Source: Onchocerca lupi (lineage: Eukaryota > Nematoda > Chromadorea > Rhabditida > Onchocercidae). Taken from it: DNA of 64,000 bases. The notes beneath the pieces are model-generated. The model was given only the letters and a program-made list of their open reading frames with translations, was not told where the DNA came from and did not search any database. The translations under genes and the position numbers were made by a program. Positions 40,001 to 53,875 of this stretch are shown piece by piece. The stretch spans positions 1-64,000 of the forward strand of contig JAOVVO010000023.1 in assembly GCA_028564675.1 (NCBI GenBank), given 5' to 3'. Each line of letters opens with the position of its first letter. The first letter of the stretch is position 1.

Positions 40001-42750
40001 AATATGACTAATTTTGCTCTTTTATCAGTGAACTTTTGATAGCAGAAATAAGCGCTTTTTTCTTTTTTTTTGCGAATTAGAAAGAGTGAAAAACATCTTG
40101 ATAAGCATTCTACTTCGCATTTTTAAAATTTTATTTGAGTGGATTGAAATACACGCAAAAATTAGAAAAAAAAAAAAAATAATAAAAGTAAAAATAAATC
40201 ACCATTTGAAGTAATCTATCTGATCTCAATCATTTAACCTTATATGAATCAAAAATCGTGCTTTTTTTCGCCTCCTTTCTAACTCAGACAATTAATTTTT
40301 ACGGCAGCTCCATTTTGATTTTAATTATGTCATAGAGATTTTATCGACTGATCAATAAAAACAATCAATAATTATTTTTGATCATTGAATTCAAAAAAAA
40401 AAAAAAAGAGACAAAAACAAAGAGGCAATTAATTATCAATTTTCTCAACTGAATATTAACATGAAATCCATTTTTGTAAACTTTCCTGTTCTTTCAATTG
40501 ATTGGAAAAGGTAAATCGATGCCAATTTATGGCTTATGCAAAACAAAACTGCGGAAAAAAAAAAAAAAAAATCAATTTTTGCTGATCATCGTTCATCATA
40601 GCCAACGAGTATTTCCATTTCATTTCCTGTTTAAAGTGAAATTTTGCTCCATTTTCTCGTTATTGTCTGCATTTTTCTTCAAACATTATGATATTTGTTG
40701 ATGCGAAACATTCTCATACCGCATTCGCAAAAAATCGTTAATTTGCGAATGAAATTGAAATCTTGCATTGAAGAAAAGTTCATAATTTAAAATTAGATGA
40801 AATTTATTTTATAATTTGAAATATTAATTAGTTTAATGATCATTATTTGGAATCCATATTTGGCATGAAGCAAATAAAATCCTCAGATTTAGATTTATAA
40901 TACGATTCGGAATAACTTCAATATGGAAGAAATCTTTTGATTTTCAGATAGCTTGGAATTAAAAAATTCGTATATTTTATTGTCTAACTAATGTTTCTCT
41001 GCAATCTACCTAATTTTGATGCTGTTTATAATGATGATCAAAAAAAAAAAAAAAAAAAAGAAAAAAAATTGAAGAGTTACATGAAAATTAAACTTTCCTA
41101 TCAATTATCTTATCTTTGCTGTTCCAGTCATATCTTTCGTCTTAACTCTTTCATCTTACCATCTCTTATCTTTTATTTTATTTTTTAATTTTCCATTGCA
41201 TATTTTCTTTTTGCTTTTTTTTATCATTAATCGATACAGTATCCTGATAATTGTCTTTCCGAATAATTATTCACATTTAAAATTAATATTCCATATGCAA
41301 CAATACCAATCATTCAGAAATATGTTCATAAATAACTAAAGCGGTTTTATCAATGATAAAAAAAAATCTTTAAAATTACCTTTAATCTATAAAATATTTG
41401 AAAAATTTTGTTTGAAAAAAAAATCTCAAATATTTACAATCGATGGTTAGATATGGCTTTATGATTAAAATCATTTTTACATTAAAAAAAAAAAATATAT
41501 ATATATATATATTTATATATGAACAAACAAATATTGGAATTGAAAAAAAAAAAAAAGTACAATTCCCTTTAAGCAATGAATCATATTGAATTTTTTATTA
41601 TTCAGTTCTCTATTATCTAAACATTGGATGATATAAATAAAAATGTTTAAACGAGAAAGAAATGAAAAAAAAATGAATTTTTTTGGCTTGTTTTTGATTA
41701 TTGAATCCATTTTTCTTTTTTTTATCGGTAGAAATGTATATATAGCTGGAAAGTTTTGTTTCATTTTTGATGAGAGGTATTTACATAAGGCAAAAAATTT
41801 TACAATTTTTCATACTTTTGCTCCTGTACGGACAAAATTATCAAAGATCGATCGAATAATGTATCGATTAAATGATAATCATCATGTATATCTCTTTAAG
41901 AAATTATCTTCAACCTAATTCGGCATACATCTACACCATTATCATCACGGATAATCCTGTACTGGTTGTACATGGCTAGTTTCAAATTTTTGTCATTGTT
42001 TTAAAAAATCTTACAGGCAAAATTTTATAAGTCATTTAAGCATGTCTCAGAATTCGCGAGTAATCTTACGATGTCAAAAGATTAATCTTATCATTTCTGA
42101 GAATGAGTTATGCTAATTGTTGGCAAAAGTTTGTTTCGAATTTCAGAATTTCAAAAATAAGAAAATAGTGGGTAGAAAAATCATAGATTGAATGAATAAA
42201 ATATATTCTTTTTTTCTAAACAAATTTTTAACAAAAAAAAAATTTTTGATTAAGTCACCTTTAAAATTATGTTTGTTTCTTTTTTTTTTTTTTTTTTTTA
42301 CAGAATCAAAGTTTGATAAAGAAAAAAAAACAAAGCTATGAATCAATGCTATCAGTTTTTTGTCAACAATTAAAATATCGCTAACAGTTTTTCCGAAATT
42401 AATAATCCCATTTTCGTAGAACGATTTTTTTTACATGAATGTTCTTCTCAACATATACCATTATATAGGAATGTTTTGAAATTCAATACAAGCAGAAATG
42501 AAAGTCAAATTTTGAAAAAAAAAAAAAAAAAAGCTTTTTATTCATCTGAATTTTATTTCTCTCTCCCATCTTTCTTTTTCCACTTAGTTTTTTCATAAAA
42601 AGCATTATTGAAGATCAAATTTTCTTCATCATTTTTCTTCCTGTATCAAAATTTCGTCACATCTGAATTCTAGTAAATCGATACATATCATTTTTGTTAA
42701 CACTATCGCATTATCTTCTTACATTTCAATTTCAATAAATAAATAAGTAG
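37044..42750. other. Long gene-free stretch
   Basis: About 5.7 kb without a supportable exon on either strand; the short open stretches are Phe/Lys/Ile-rich and lack flanking splice signals. An AATAAA-type motif near 37180 may end the PHC-like transcript. It contains many homopolymers and two small perfect inverted repeats: 39620-39645 (TTCGGAAATCA, loop CTTC) and about 40723-40750 (ATTCGCAAA/TTTGCGAAT). Confidence 0.5.
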
Positions 42751-42767
42751 AGAATTTTCAGGTTTGA

Positions 42768-45700
42768 ATGAATATTATAATTCCAGAAATTTTTCAAAAT
42801 TGCACTTATGAATATCGTCCGAAAGATATCAAATATGCGCAATGTAATATATCTATTGATGCAGATCCATGCGAATTATTAAAAGTTAGTAACTATTATC
42901 ATAATGCTTGAAAAAATTAATATAAAATATATTTAAAATGAATTGATTATTTGCTCTTTTTATTCATATATTCTTCTTCTTTTTTTTTTTTTCACTTTCT
43001 TTCATTCTAAAAAGTTTATTTTATTCCAAAATTTTTGATTTATTTCATGATTATTATTTTTCGCTAGATTTTCTCGAATTCTAATCCGGATATTCTATTG
43101 CTATTATATGATTATTGATTTTCCGGATGATGATTTAATGTCAATCACACTAAATCATCCATTAGATGCATTAATAATTCTGGATATTGAATTAGTTCAT
43201 CTCAATCTTCAGGATAAACTTAATTACTTCAATAATTTTCTCTTTTTATTTAATTCTATCTTCCCTTAATTTCTTCCTATTCATTTTCAGGAATTACATA
43301 AAGCCAAAGATATTCGAACATGTGTTTTCGCCATAATTCCACTTATTCTCGCAACATTGGCCATTTTGATAAACATTGCTTATGCCATACTGATAATGAA
43401 ATTATGGCGAAGAAAAAAACTCGGGTAATTTTCCTGTCCCGTCATATTTTCTGGATATAAGCAAAAAGCATTTAATTCATAATGAGCATTTTTGAGTAAG
43501 AAATATAGAATGATTAAATTGATCGAATCATGAACCGACAAGATAATAGGAAATGAAAAAACAAATAGAAATATGAAAATGAAATACTCGAAAATATAAT
43601 AGATCTTTTAGAAAAATAAAACCTGATATTACTCGTTAATTTTTTGCATTTTATCTTCTCAGACTAAATTTCATTTCATTTAAAGTTTGAAAATTTGATT
43701 AAAATTTCAGCTCTCCAACTTGCTATTGCTTCCTGCTAAGTCGAACGATGAGCAGTATCATTGCACTTCTCCTTTTATATATTGTTTTAATTGCCTGGAA
43801 ATTGGAAATATTTCGATATTCATCCGCTGCTGCATTCATTTTGATTGGATCATTATCATTCTTGACATTAGCTGGTAATTTTTAATTTTTATGAAATTTT
43901 TTGATGAATTTCAAATTTTTGATAATATTCTAATCAATATTATGTTTTTCCTTCTGTTTTATAAAAGTCAAAGAATAAAAAATTTGAATAATTTCTTATT
44001 TTTTTTTTTTAGAAAAATTTGAAAAAATTTTTATTTTTTGATTCTATTTTCGATCAATTCTTTGCTTTTTTTAATCGATTTTTTAAATTTATTGAGTTTC
44101 TTCACTTTGTTGAATGAAAATTTCAAATTTTAGATCTTTTTCTTTTTTTTTAGTTTCTTGGATTTCTAATTTACTTTAAGTATGCAATTTGTTATAAATA
44201 TTTATGAAATTAAGTAATGAAAAATTTTTTTTCTTTCTTTTTTCTGCAGGTACTTACGTTGCGATGACAATATTATTTTATTTAGCAATTTTGCACCCAT
44301 TGAAATATCTATACATCGTTACTGTTACTCGATGTTTTATCGTTATTTCAATTCTTTGGCTTCTTTCGATTGCTTTTTCGGTAAATTTTAGAAAATACCA
44401 ATCTTTTTTCCATTGATTTTTAATTGATATTCATAAAGTTTCAGTTTTGATTTTTTTTTTCCTCAAAGTTTTGGAGCAGAAAATTTGAAATTTTCTCAAT
44501 TTTAATATATTTCGGGTGAAATATTAACTTTTTTCATTATTGTAAAATTTTCTAAAATTTATTTATAAATCATTTGTGAGAAGTATAAGGGAAGTTAAAT
44601 TAGGTAAGAAAAATTATAGAGTTCAAATGATATAGTATTTTATTTACTAATTTTTTTATAATTCTATTTTTTTTATTAATTAAAAATTTTTTAATAAATT
44701 TACGAATTCCATATTTAAATTCAGCTTTTCGTTGGTTTATACGGTGCCACATTGTTTTATCCAGAAACAGCACCAATCTATTGTTCATTTGATCATTGTC
44801 AACTACCTACTGCTATTTTCATTGTTTCTCTTCTTTCCGTATTTTTCATTGCTGTAATTGCATTTTATCTAATTATGCTTTGTTTTATTCATAACAGAAA
44901 TCGAGGTGGTCTATTGGTGAGTTTTCCGATCATTTATCAATTTTAAAATTATCACTGTAGCATACTCTGCTCGATCAATAAAACTAAAATTGCTATCAAA
45001 AAAAAAAAAAAAAAAAAAAAAAAAAGCAAAAGTCGTTCGTCCTATGATCGTTCAGATGATATGCATCGCATTAGATGATCAAACATTCGATTGATCTTAA
45101 TTTTATTTTCTTTTTTAAAACTATTTGACTTGTTGACAATTCAAGTTCAAGCTACAATATCAGATCCCTGTCTTTAGTTACTCTTAATCTGATTACTTTC
45201 CATGATAAGAAACATTTTTTTTTTTTTTTTTTAATCACTTTTCCACTAAATTTTTATAAAAATTTGCAGTTCAATTGCTGGGATAGAAAAAATATCAGTG
45301 AATTTACTAAGTGATATATTAAGGAAGAAATGAATCTTTTATGTTCTATTTTTATCCAAATCATATATTACAAGATTTAATGAAGAACTAAGGAAAGATA
45401 TTTTTAATGTTAGAAATATTCCAAAAATCCTCAAAATTTCAGGAAACTGATATAGCAGCAAAGAATAATGTACGAACAATGAATAAATTGTCATGTAATA
45501 TGATAACATTTATTATTGGTTCATTACCGATAATTATTGTTGGAATAATTGCAACGATTAATTTGAAAAACTTTGCTATTTTAGGTAAATTTCAGAAAAT
45601 CTCATTTCTCTTAAATTTTCATTCTATCAATTCTTTGATATTCATATTGATTAAAGTTTTCAAGAATAACATCAAGCTGAAATGCATAAATCAAACTTCG

Positions 45701-46202
45701 AATCAACTACAAAAACTGCTCCCAGTATCATTGCAATTAAATTTATAAATGTTGAAGAGAATAAAAATACTAATCTATATAAATAAATCAAAACAGAATT
45801 TCATCGAATTTAAAAGTATTTCCTTGTGCTATCGATCAAGTGATATAATTTGAGCCTGATCTAATTAATTTGGTCTAATTATCAATCACAATTAATCGGT
45901 ACTGAAATTGCATTTTTACAGGCTTAGGTGATAAATCACCATGCAAAACATTCCAACATGGAAGACTTTTTTTACAAGTCGAAATATTGGCATTTATTGC
46001 GGTAATTGTTTGGATGTTAGCGATGATCTTTGATCCAATTATCAACTTCTTTGGTGATCCGAAATTCAAAAATATAGTTTGTTCATGGCGGATGTGCCAA
46101 AAACAAATTCCATTTACCGATTTTCAAAATCCTGTTGTTGCGACTGCATTTTCTATGCGAAATGAGGAATACGGACAGACGGATAAATTTTCCGTGTTGT
46201 AG
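42768..46202 (+). CDS. Nematode rhodopsin-like seven-transmembrane receptor
   Basis: Seven exons (42768-42884, 43291-43424, 43711-43874, 44250-44380, 44725-44916, 45443-45584, 45922-46202) join in phase to 386 residues. A short extracellular N-terminus with an N-C-T glycosylation site is followed by seven hydrophobic segments, roughly one per exon. After helix 3 the sequence FYLAILHPLKYLYIV matches the class A pattern DRYLAIxHPLKY, but Asp-Arg is replaced by Leu-Phe. In helix 7, DPIIN takes the place of NPxxY. Ligand and G protein cannot be inferred; nematodes carry many orphan and chemosensory receptors of this kind. A TTTTCAG directly before the 5' end (AG at 42760-42761), six bases from the ATG, fits a spliced-leader acceptor. 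Confidence 0.8.
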
Positions 46203-49200
46203 TAGTTTTTGAGGAGTTTTTGCATTTTAACATTTTCTGATTTAAAAATGATTTCCATCATTACTGACTAGCAGTATAGTAGTAATAGTTAAAATTGAAT
46301 TATCGATCATTATTCAAATTAAATGCCATTAATGCTATAATCACTTATATGATTTATTTATGTGTTCCTTTCGTTCATACTATAATAATTAATAACTTAA
46401 CTTTGTCTTCCTGTTCTTTGTTTTCATCTTTGATAAAAAATGCAATCTTCGAAATTCATTAGTATATTTTGTATTTTATTACTATTACATCAAATTATTA
46501 TATTAATTTTAATTACTACTGTATTAATTTTTCTTAACTTCGAAATTAATATTGCTTCAGTGTCTGTTACTTTAATCTTATGTATGTAAATAAAATTACA
46601 AATTAATTTTTTGATTTGTGAAAAATGATTCAAATTTTTCTATTATCATTTTATTACTATTACATACCAATCATTTCATTAATTGTATTTATTTCTTTCT
46701 ATTTTACAATCATATAAATCATAATAATTTAATATGATTAAACTATAAATTTATCATATTAAAATATGATAAATTTCAGGCAAAGTTTATTCGATATGCT
46801 GATAATTGATTAAAATGAATCATTTCTTTCTTTCTTTCTCGCTCTCTCTCTCCCTTTCTCTTTCGCTGTTTTTATGATTAATGATTGATTATTCATACGT
46901 ATATATATGCAAGAATATTATATACATTCCGATACTTTAATCAAATTCATTATAATTAATTATAATATTTTTCAAAAATTTCATTTCTATTACAATGATA
47001 AACATAACGATTTATTAGAGTGACAGGTTTTGGATATCACGAAGAAATGTGAAAAAATTGGGAAATATTGTGATCGTAATGGAAATTTAATAAAATGATC
47101 AATCGATACATTCGCATGTGTACTAGTTTTCTCTCATTCAATGATTAAAAATCATTCCGATACATACCATTCTCTTGTCGTTGTTAATTTCAATTCAGGA
47201 ATTCTATCGTTTTATTTTCATATTTTATAGTCTTATTTATACTTTTGAATAGTTTATAATGGATTGATTGAATTTAATTAAAATTGTAATTAATTTTATT
47301 GCAAATTAAAATAAACGCCAAGAATATTTTCCAGTGATAAGAAAAGCATAAGAATTGGAACTAAAACAAATAATGCTTAATTTTCTGATTGCTTTTAAAA
47401 CTGATATTTAAAATTAATATCAAAAAACAAAAGAAAGAAAACAGAAACTTAGTAAAGACAATGATTTAATATAAAATGAGCAATTTTTGAAATTTAAAGG
47501 TTTTATTGAAACATCAGTGTTACAGGAACAAATTTTTAGATCAATAAATGAAATTTTTAAATTAAATAAAAATCAAAACTAATTAGTGAGATCAAAAGTG
47601 ACATTAATTGACTGGATGAGGTAGAAAAGATATTTAGTAGATAATTATTTGATAAATAAAATTAAAACAGAAGAAATTATCAATTATCAAACATGATTGA
47701 GTTGAATGAATGGGTTATTGAAAATGAAGATCAAAAAAAACAAAGGTACTGCTGAAGTTCATTGCCATGAACCCATTATGCTTCATTAATTTTCTTCTTC
47801 ATTTTTACTTAATGCATTCTTCTGTGATGTCCTTTATTTATTTTTTTCTTCCATAATTTCATTTATTTGCTAACTGATCATATCAGTATATCACCAAAAT
47901 CGTTAGGTTTTTTACAATGCCTACATGATTAGTGAATGTTTTTTTATCACTTGATAAACTTCTTTTTCAATTCTTTTATTAAAATAGCAATTGTTGATTG
48001 ATATCATTCGATATTATTTTTATATTGATTTAAACCTGTTTCCGAAATGGTAAATAATAAAACTTCCTTTTCATTTTCAAATTTGATTTGAATTTACTAA
48101 ATTTTGGTACGTTAATTTTTGGTAATTTCAGAAAAATACACTTCTTGTCGTTAAATTTCAGAGGAAATTCATACAAATTATTTTTGAGATTATCAAATTC
48201 AAAATTCAAGAAGAAAGATGGCTAACGTAGATGTACCGATTGATATGATGTTATTTACAACTGATGAAAGAAAAATTTGTTTACAAAAATAAACAAATGA
48301 ATGAATAGTAATGATAAAATGATTAGGTACAAATAATATCCCTATCAATATGAAAAACATTTCATTTTTAGAATGCTAACTGAAATACTTCTCAATTACA
48401 AACATAAAGTTATTTGTTATTCATTTTCAATAAATTATTTTTTGTTCGTGACAATTTAAAAATATCTGTAAAGTTGTCATAGTGGACAGGTGACAATTTT
48501 TGCTTAAACAAAATAATTAACATATTTAAAGTGTAGATAAATGGAATGGTTGATAAGATGATAAAGATTTAACACCACGATAATCATTATCAAAGTCATT
48601 AAAGATCCATTATCACAGTAATCATTATCATAAAGATTTATTATCATAGTTTATTTATTTATTACTCAATTTTTTGCAGATTTTCTGGCTTTCTTATGCA
48701 TCTAGTAATAAGCTATGGGGAAAGTATAAGATTATATTTTAAAATAATCAATGTAAAATATCAAACCTATAAAAATAAGGTTTTAAATTAATTTTGTTTT
48801 TAATTTCAACATAAAATAGAAACAAAAAAAAAAAAAATAAATAAATGCTTTATTTTTGGATGATTTTTTTTACGAAGCATACCAAAATTTGCATAAATAT
48901 AAGTTAAAACATATGTATTTATATCATTAGTTAGTTTGATCATATCATAAAATATTGCTTTCCAAATTCTTACCTTCTCTACTAATCAAATTCAAATCAT
49001 TTCCCACCCTGAATATAGAAAAGAGAGGAAGATGAGAGGGAATTTTATAATTTGAGTTAAAATTAGAGTATTATTGTATGTCAATTCTCTATATTTTTTG
49101 AACGTCAGGAATTTCTGAAATTCCGATTTTTGCTAAATTCCAATTTTCTTTTTCTGAATTCTTCCTTATCATTTTAGCTATCTTTTAATTAATTCATATT

Positions 49201-49415
49201 TTACTTTTCGATCCCTTTCTTAAATAAGAAAAAATAATAAAATGTTGAAATAGAATCGTAAGCTTGAATGGAAATTCCAGAAATTATAATGTGTAGAGAT
49301 GTTAATTTCTTTTTCGTCCACTTTTTTTTTTTTTTTTTTCAATTTATAAAATGTTATCACATTGCAATCACCAAATGTTGTACAGAGTTTATCAAATTTT
49401 GGAATGAATTAAGTT

Positions 49416-49454
<39 letters not shown>

Positions 49455-49755
49455 AAAGAGAGGACGAAGATGCAATTTGAACTTACCATTTACAGCAATT
49501 TTCTATGTTGAAAAATAATCTGAAGTGGCGCAAAATTGATTTTAACTTATATCTAAACCTTATCAACGACCATTTTCCTTTTCATTTATATGATTCGATA
49601 CAGATAATTAAATTCGGATTTAAAAGATTTAGAAAAATTTCACATTTCAATGAAATTCATGCCCTTGTGAAAGGCGGAAAAAAGTAACAAAAATTTTGCA
49701 AAATTCATAATTTCAATGAATACAATAATTTAGCTATAATTATTAGTTGTTTCCA
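46203..49755. other. Gene-free stretch between receptor and ribokinase
   Basis: No exon supported. It contains a pyrimidine microsatellite (TTTC/TCTC repeats, about 46824-46867), a GATAATCATTATCA-type imperfect repeat around 48575-48650, and a T run followed by a 36-base A run (49417-49452). Confidence 0.5.
49417..49452 (+). repeat. Poly-A tract of 36 bases
   Basis: An uninterrupted A run, the longest homopolymer I saw in the window. It is intergenic and likely unstable in length or prone to sequencing error. Confidence 0.85.
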
Positions 49756-49804
49756 GAATTTTTGCTATTAAGGAAAAGTTGTAAAATATTTTCCGGTACA
49801 CATC

Positions 49805-52266
49805 ATGGTCGATATTGTTGTTCACGGAAGTATTATTCAAGATTTAGTAAGGTAAACTTATGATTTGAAAAAAAAAAAAATATCTAAGAAAATGAAGTGT
49901 AGAGCAAAATTACTTGCTGAAGTATGTAATAAATTCAAAACTATGAGATAATAGCTAATTAATTTATCAACTAGTTATTATTATCTTAAGCTAATAGCTC
50001 AAACTCTAACTCTTTAATGAATGAAATAAAATAATTTGAGTGATAATAGCAATGATAACCGGAATTATAATCGTTTGTTTTCTTTTTTTTTTTCGGAAGA
50101 TTCATATCAATAATCGATTATCCATCGGCATGCATTCAGTATTCCAATAATTATTTCTTTTTAAAAGATCGATTTATTATTCCATTCAAATCTCTTTCCT
50201 TTTCCTCTGCACCACTTATTCTATTTTCATTTTTTTTCATTCAAAATGAGTATGCAATTGAAGTTTTTTTTTTTTTTTTTAAGCTATACGGATCATTTTC
50301 CACGACCAGGTGAAACTATCAAAGGTACATTTGCATTATCATCAGGTGGAAAAGGTGCTAATCAAGCTGCTCAAGCTGCTATTTTAGGTGCTACAGTATG
50401 CATGATCGGAAAAGTGAGTGATTTATTATTTTTCTATCATGTTATTTTATTAGAGCAATGCGAGGAATTGCTTATAGTATTATTGTAAATGAACATATAA
50501 CTTCAATTTTCCATATTTTTTACGAATAGAAAGAAATGAGAGCGAGAACGATAAAATGACATTTAAAAATGGAAAAAGAAATGAAAAATAATCATTGATC
50601 ATATCTGGGAAATGATTTACCTAAATTTTATGATTAAGCATTGATTTCATTCAATTAAATTCATACAATAATGTTCATTACTTTCTCATCTAGAAATTTT
50701 ATTTCAAGTTTCCATATTATACACCAATCAAAAATTTTTGTGATAGAAATCTATCTTAGCAAACAGAGTTAAAGCTTATTTAAGGTTGGCAAAGATGTGT
50801 TTGGAGCAAGCAATGTAGATGATCTCCGAAATTTTGGCGTAAATACTGAACATGTTGATGTTAGTGATAGTGCAAAAACTGGCTGTGCCACAATAATTGT
50901 GACGAAGGAAGGTTAGGACAAGCAATGTTGTCAAATTCTTGAAATAATAAGCCAATATTCTATAAATAATATGTTTTTTTTTTTTTTTTTTGCTTGTAAA
51001 TTTTTCAGAAGAAATTAGCTATAAAAACATAACAATTGATTTTCCTCTTTCAATTTTCCATTTCTTTGCAATTTATTTTTGAAAATTTGAGGTGAAAATT
51101 CGATAGTGATTGCACCGGGTGCAAACCTGGAAACTTCACCATCCCGGATTGACGAATTAGAAAAGGTTGTGGCTTCAACAAAATTGGTACTTTGTCAAAA
51201 CGAAACAGCATATGAATCAGTAAAAAGAATATTTGAATTAGCCAGAAAACATAATGGTTTGATTTTTGTTTTAAAATTAAACCTGTGAACCAGAAATAAT
51301 CTCACTGAAATTTCACAACAAAATAGTAGTAAATAAAAAATTTTTCGGAACTATCTTAACAATTCTATTATTTTCTAGATCATCAAAAAATTTAAGACCG
51401 AAAAATTTGAAAAAAAAATAAAAAATTCAATAAATTTTCAGTACAAACATTTCTGAATTTTGCTCCAGTCGAAGAAACTTTTGGTAAAAATATTTTAAAA
51501 TTGACAGATATATTATGCGCAAATAAAATCGAGGTAAGCTGAATGGATAAATTTTTAGATTTAGTATTTGTTTGCTAATCGTAATCGCAAATTGCATATG
51601 ATTTCGAAATATATATAGAATCAATTAATAATGTTTCAAAGTGCTTAGGTATCGAATTAAGTGTGATTTCATGACAAGCTTAGAGTTAGCAAATTCTGCA
51701 AATATTTTATCAACTACTATTGCCATCATAAGTTACATTTTTTTTTTCTGCTTTTTAAAAAATCCTTTTTGGATTTGAATTTTCTTCTAGTTCATCACCG
51801 AATTTCCGCATTATTCCAGGCGGAATATCTCGCAAATCAACATATTGAATCTATTGACGATGCCAAGAAAGCTGCTAAAAAATTGCTAGAAACCGGTCCA
51901 CTAATCGTCATTCTAACACTTGGAGAGAATGGTGCTATATATGACAGCAAACACGGTGAATCGGGTCACATTACAGTACCAAAAGTTAAAGTTGTTGAAA
52001 CTACAGTAAGCATATATTACTAAATGAAGTTTGCCTATTCTCTAACATTCCTCAAAATCTGTCTCAAAATTATTAAGAGTTCTTTTTAGGGTGCTGGAGA
52101 TAGTTTCTGTGGTGCATTTGCATATTTCCACGTGAAGCGATCTGAACTGGAATTAAAAGAGCAAATTCGACGTGCCGCATACATTTCGACTCTTTCAGTA
52201 CAACGAAAAGGTACTCGTGATTCATATCTATCACCAAAAGATCTATCTCCGAACTTATTTTTGTGA
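49805..52266 (+). CDS. Ribokinase (PfkB family)
   Basis: Seven exons (49805-49851, 50284-50413, 50785-50911, 51092-51256, 51442-51533, 51820-52005, 52090-52266) join in phase to 307 residues, the usual size. The sugar-binding motif SGGKGANQAAQAA lies at about 36-48 and PRPGETIKG at 22-30. The PfkB signature 2 GAGDSF is at 250-255, with Asp253 the expected catalytic base. The enzyme phosphorylates ribose to ribose-5-phosphate with ATP in the cytosol, feeding the pentose phosphate and nucleotide pathways. The N-terminal GSxNxD motif reads GSIIQD (8-13): the Asp is kept but the Asn is Ile. That Asn/Asp pair contacts ribose, so substrate preference may differ. A TTTCCAG at 49750-49756 may be the leader acceptor. 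Confidence 0.9.
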
Positions 52267-53460
52267 TCTTCAATACTTAATCATTCCCAGTTTTTTCTCT
52301 TCTTTTTTTTTTTTTTTTAAATTTATCGGAGAAAAATTGGAAATAAATAATCTCCTTCTCTTCCGCAGCAAAATATGATCAAATATTGCTCGCTTAGGAA
52401 CGATTAACTGAAATTTAATTTCCTTTTTGATGCTAAATCCTTATTACCGCATTCCGGACAAGAAGTATTATGCAAATCGCCTAACAATGCTCCTCCACAT
52501 TGTCTTAATTGTGGATAAATTCACTTATTTGTTCAAAGTAGAATAACACCTCATATATAATACAGCTATTTTGTCATAGCAATACAAACGAAATAACCAT
52601 AAAATAAAGAGAACGACTTGAAAATACGAATAAGAAAACGATATAAAATACAGATTGTCAGATGTTCACTCTACCTTGTATACCTAGTTCTACTATGTTC
52701 ACTAGAAGCAGACGATGATAATTTCTCCTTCACTTCTGTCACAAGGATATCATTTTCTTTTAACAAATGAAATGAATGATTTGACATATTTATAATATAT
52801 TTATTTCGTTTAATCATTAATTTCCAAACATTATGAATTTCACTTGTCATATCCTTTCTTCCCAATCTTTTTACATAAGAAGAAAGAGAGAAACATGTAC
52901 AATCAAAACACTCGAAATTTTTTTGCAAACACTATGCAACATATTATTCAAATTTTACGAAAGTAACAGAGTATTCCTCTTTCCTATATAATTCCTCAAA
53001 TCAGTTCCTCTCTCTCCGCATTTCCTTTCGCTGCATTCAGATATTAATACAATGAAACATAAATGCAGAAAAGAGAAAAAATATGTACAATATACACCAA
53101 ACAGTTTTGGAAAATCTTTAAAAAAAGTTTTGGAAAATCTTTAAAAAATAGAACAAATTAATTGCTATTTGCTGTATAACCAAATAAAATAATGTTCTAT
53201 GACGAAAAATTTTCTCCAGCAAATTATACAAGCAATTCAACCTTCGATAACTTTTCATTTATTTTTAACAAAAATTCTAAAATTTATATAAAAGGGCTGC
53301 TTAAAAAAATCAATTGAAATGAGATCGCAGCAAAAGCAAAATAAAAAAAAAAATACATTCCAGAGGGAATTAAAATAACAGTGACAAAGAAAAAAACTAT
53401 AACTGAATTCAATCATGAAATTTTAAAAAATGACAAAAGAAACAAAATTTAAAGAAAATA
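52267..53460. other. Region downstream of ribokinase
   Basis: No gene proven. A minus-strand open stretch at 52671-52928 encodes 85 mixed residues, but no splice context supports it. A 23-base unit is tandemly duplicated at 53103-53148. Confidence 0.4.
53103..53148 (+). repeat. Tandem duplication, 2 x 23 bp
   Basis: The unit AGTTTTGGAAAATCTTTAAA plus three A occurs twice head to tail with no difference. Confidence 0.85.
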
Positions 53461-53562
53461 TTATCTTCCAAATTTACCGCCATGCTTCATATGTTTCAGC
53501 ACAATTGCCACCTTGTGATTGAGTATATCTAAAGATGAACTCTCTATTTCATCATTCAATTT
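53461..53562 (-). CDS. Unassigned last exon (33 aa plus stop)
   Basis: After an acceptor (ttcctag) the minus strand reads in phase 0 for 33 strongly protein-like residues, including SSLDILNHKVAIVLKHMKHG, and ends at TAA. It lies about 600 bases beyond the stop of the RRM-like gene, in the same direction. It could be an alternative 3' exon of that gene (an internal GCCTGG|gttaca donor would fit in phase; the stronger ...TCGAT|gtaagt donor would not) or the end of another minus-strand gene. Confidence 0.45.
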   Translation of the reverse strand, partial: KLNDEIESSSLDILNHKVAIVLKHMKHGGKFGR

Positions 53563-53809
53563 CTAGGAATAGAAAATTGAAATTTGTATGTACATACTAC
53601 AAAATATTTTTCCCTCAACCTAAAATTTCTTTCCTTCTTTATTTTATTTTTTTAATATATCTCATTTTTTCTTACGAAAATAGCAACTGCACAGCCTACC
53701 AGACGTTATGAATTTAGATTCCGACATTTTTCCTAGCATTTCCGATATAAAAACTAACTGCAATTTATCAAACAAATAAACAAATTATAAAGAAAAATAT
53801 TACAATCTT

Positions 53810-53875
53810 TCCCCTTATAACAATATTAATAATAACAATATTATTATAATAACAATAATAATAATAACAGTTGTG
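53810..53875 (+). repeat. AAT/AATAAC microsatellite
   Basis: Imperfect repeats of AATAAC, AATATT and AAT in the non-coding region near the 3' end of the RRM-like gene. Confidence 0.6.

Noticed and set aside
41643..41918. 91-residue plus-strand open frame
   Set aside because: Phe/Ile/Lys-rich, in a 5.7-kb gene desert, without splice signals or similarity.
46824..46867. Pyrimidine-rich TTTC/TCTC tract after the receptor gene
   Set aside because: Ordinary microsatellite.
52671..52928. 85-residue minus-strand open frame between ribokinase and the RRM-like gene
   Set aside because: No known domain and no flanking splice sites; it probably lies in untranslated or intergenic sequence.
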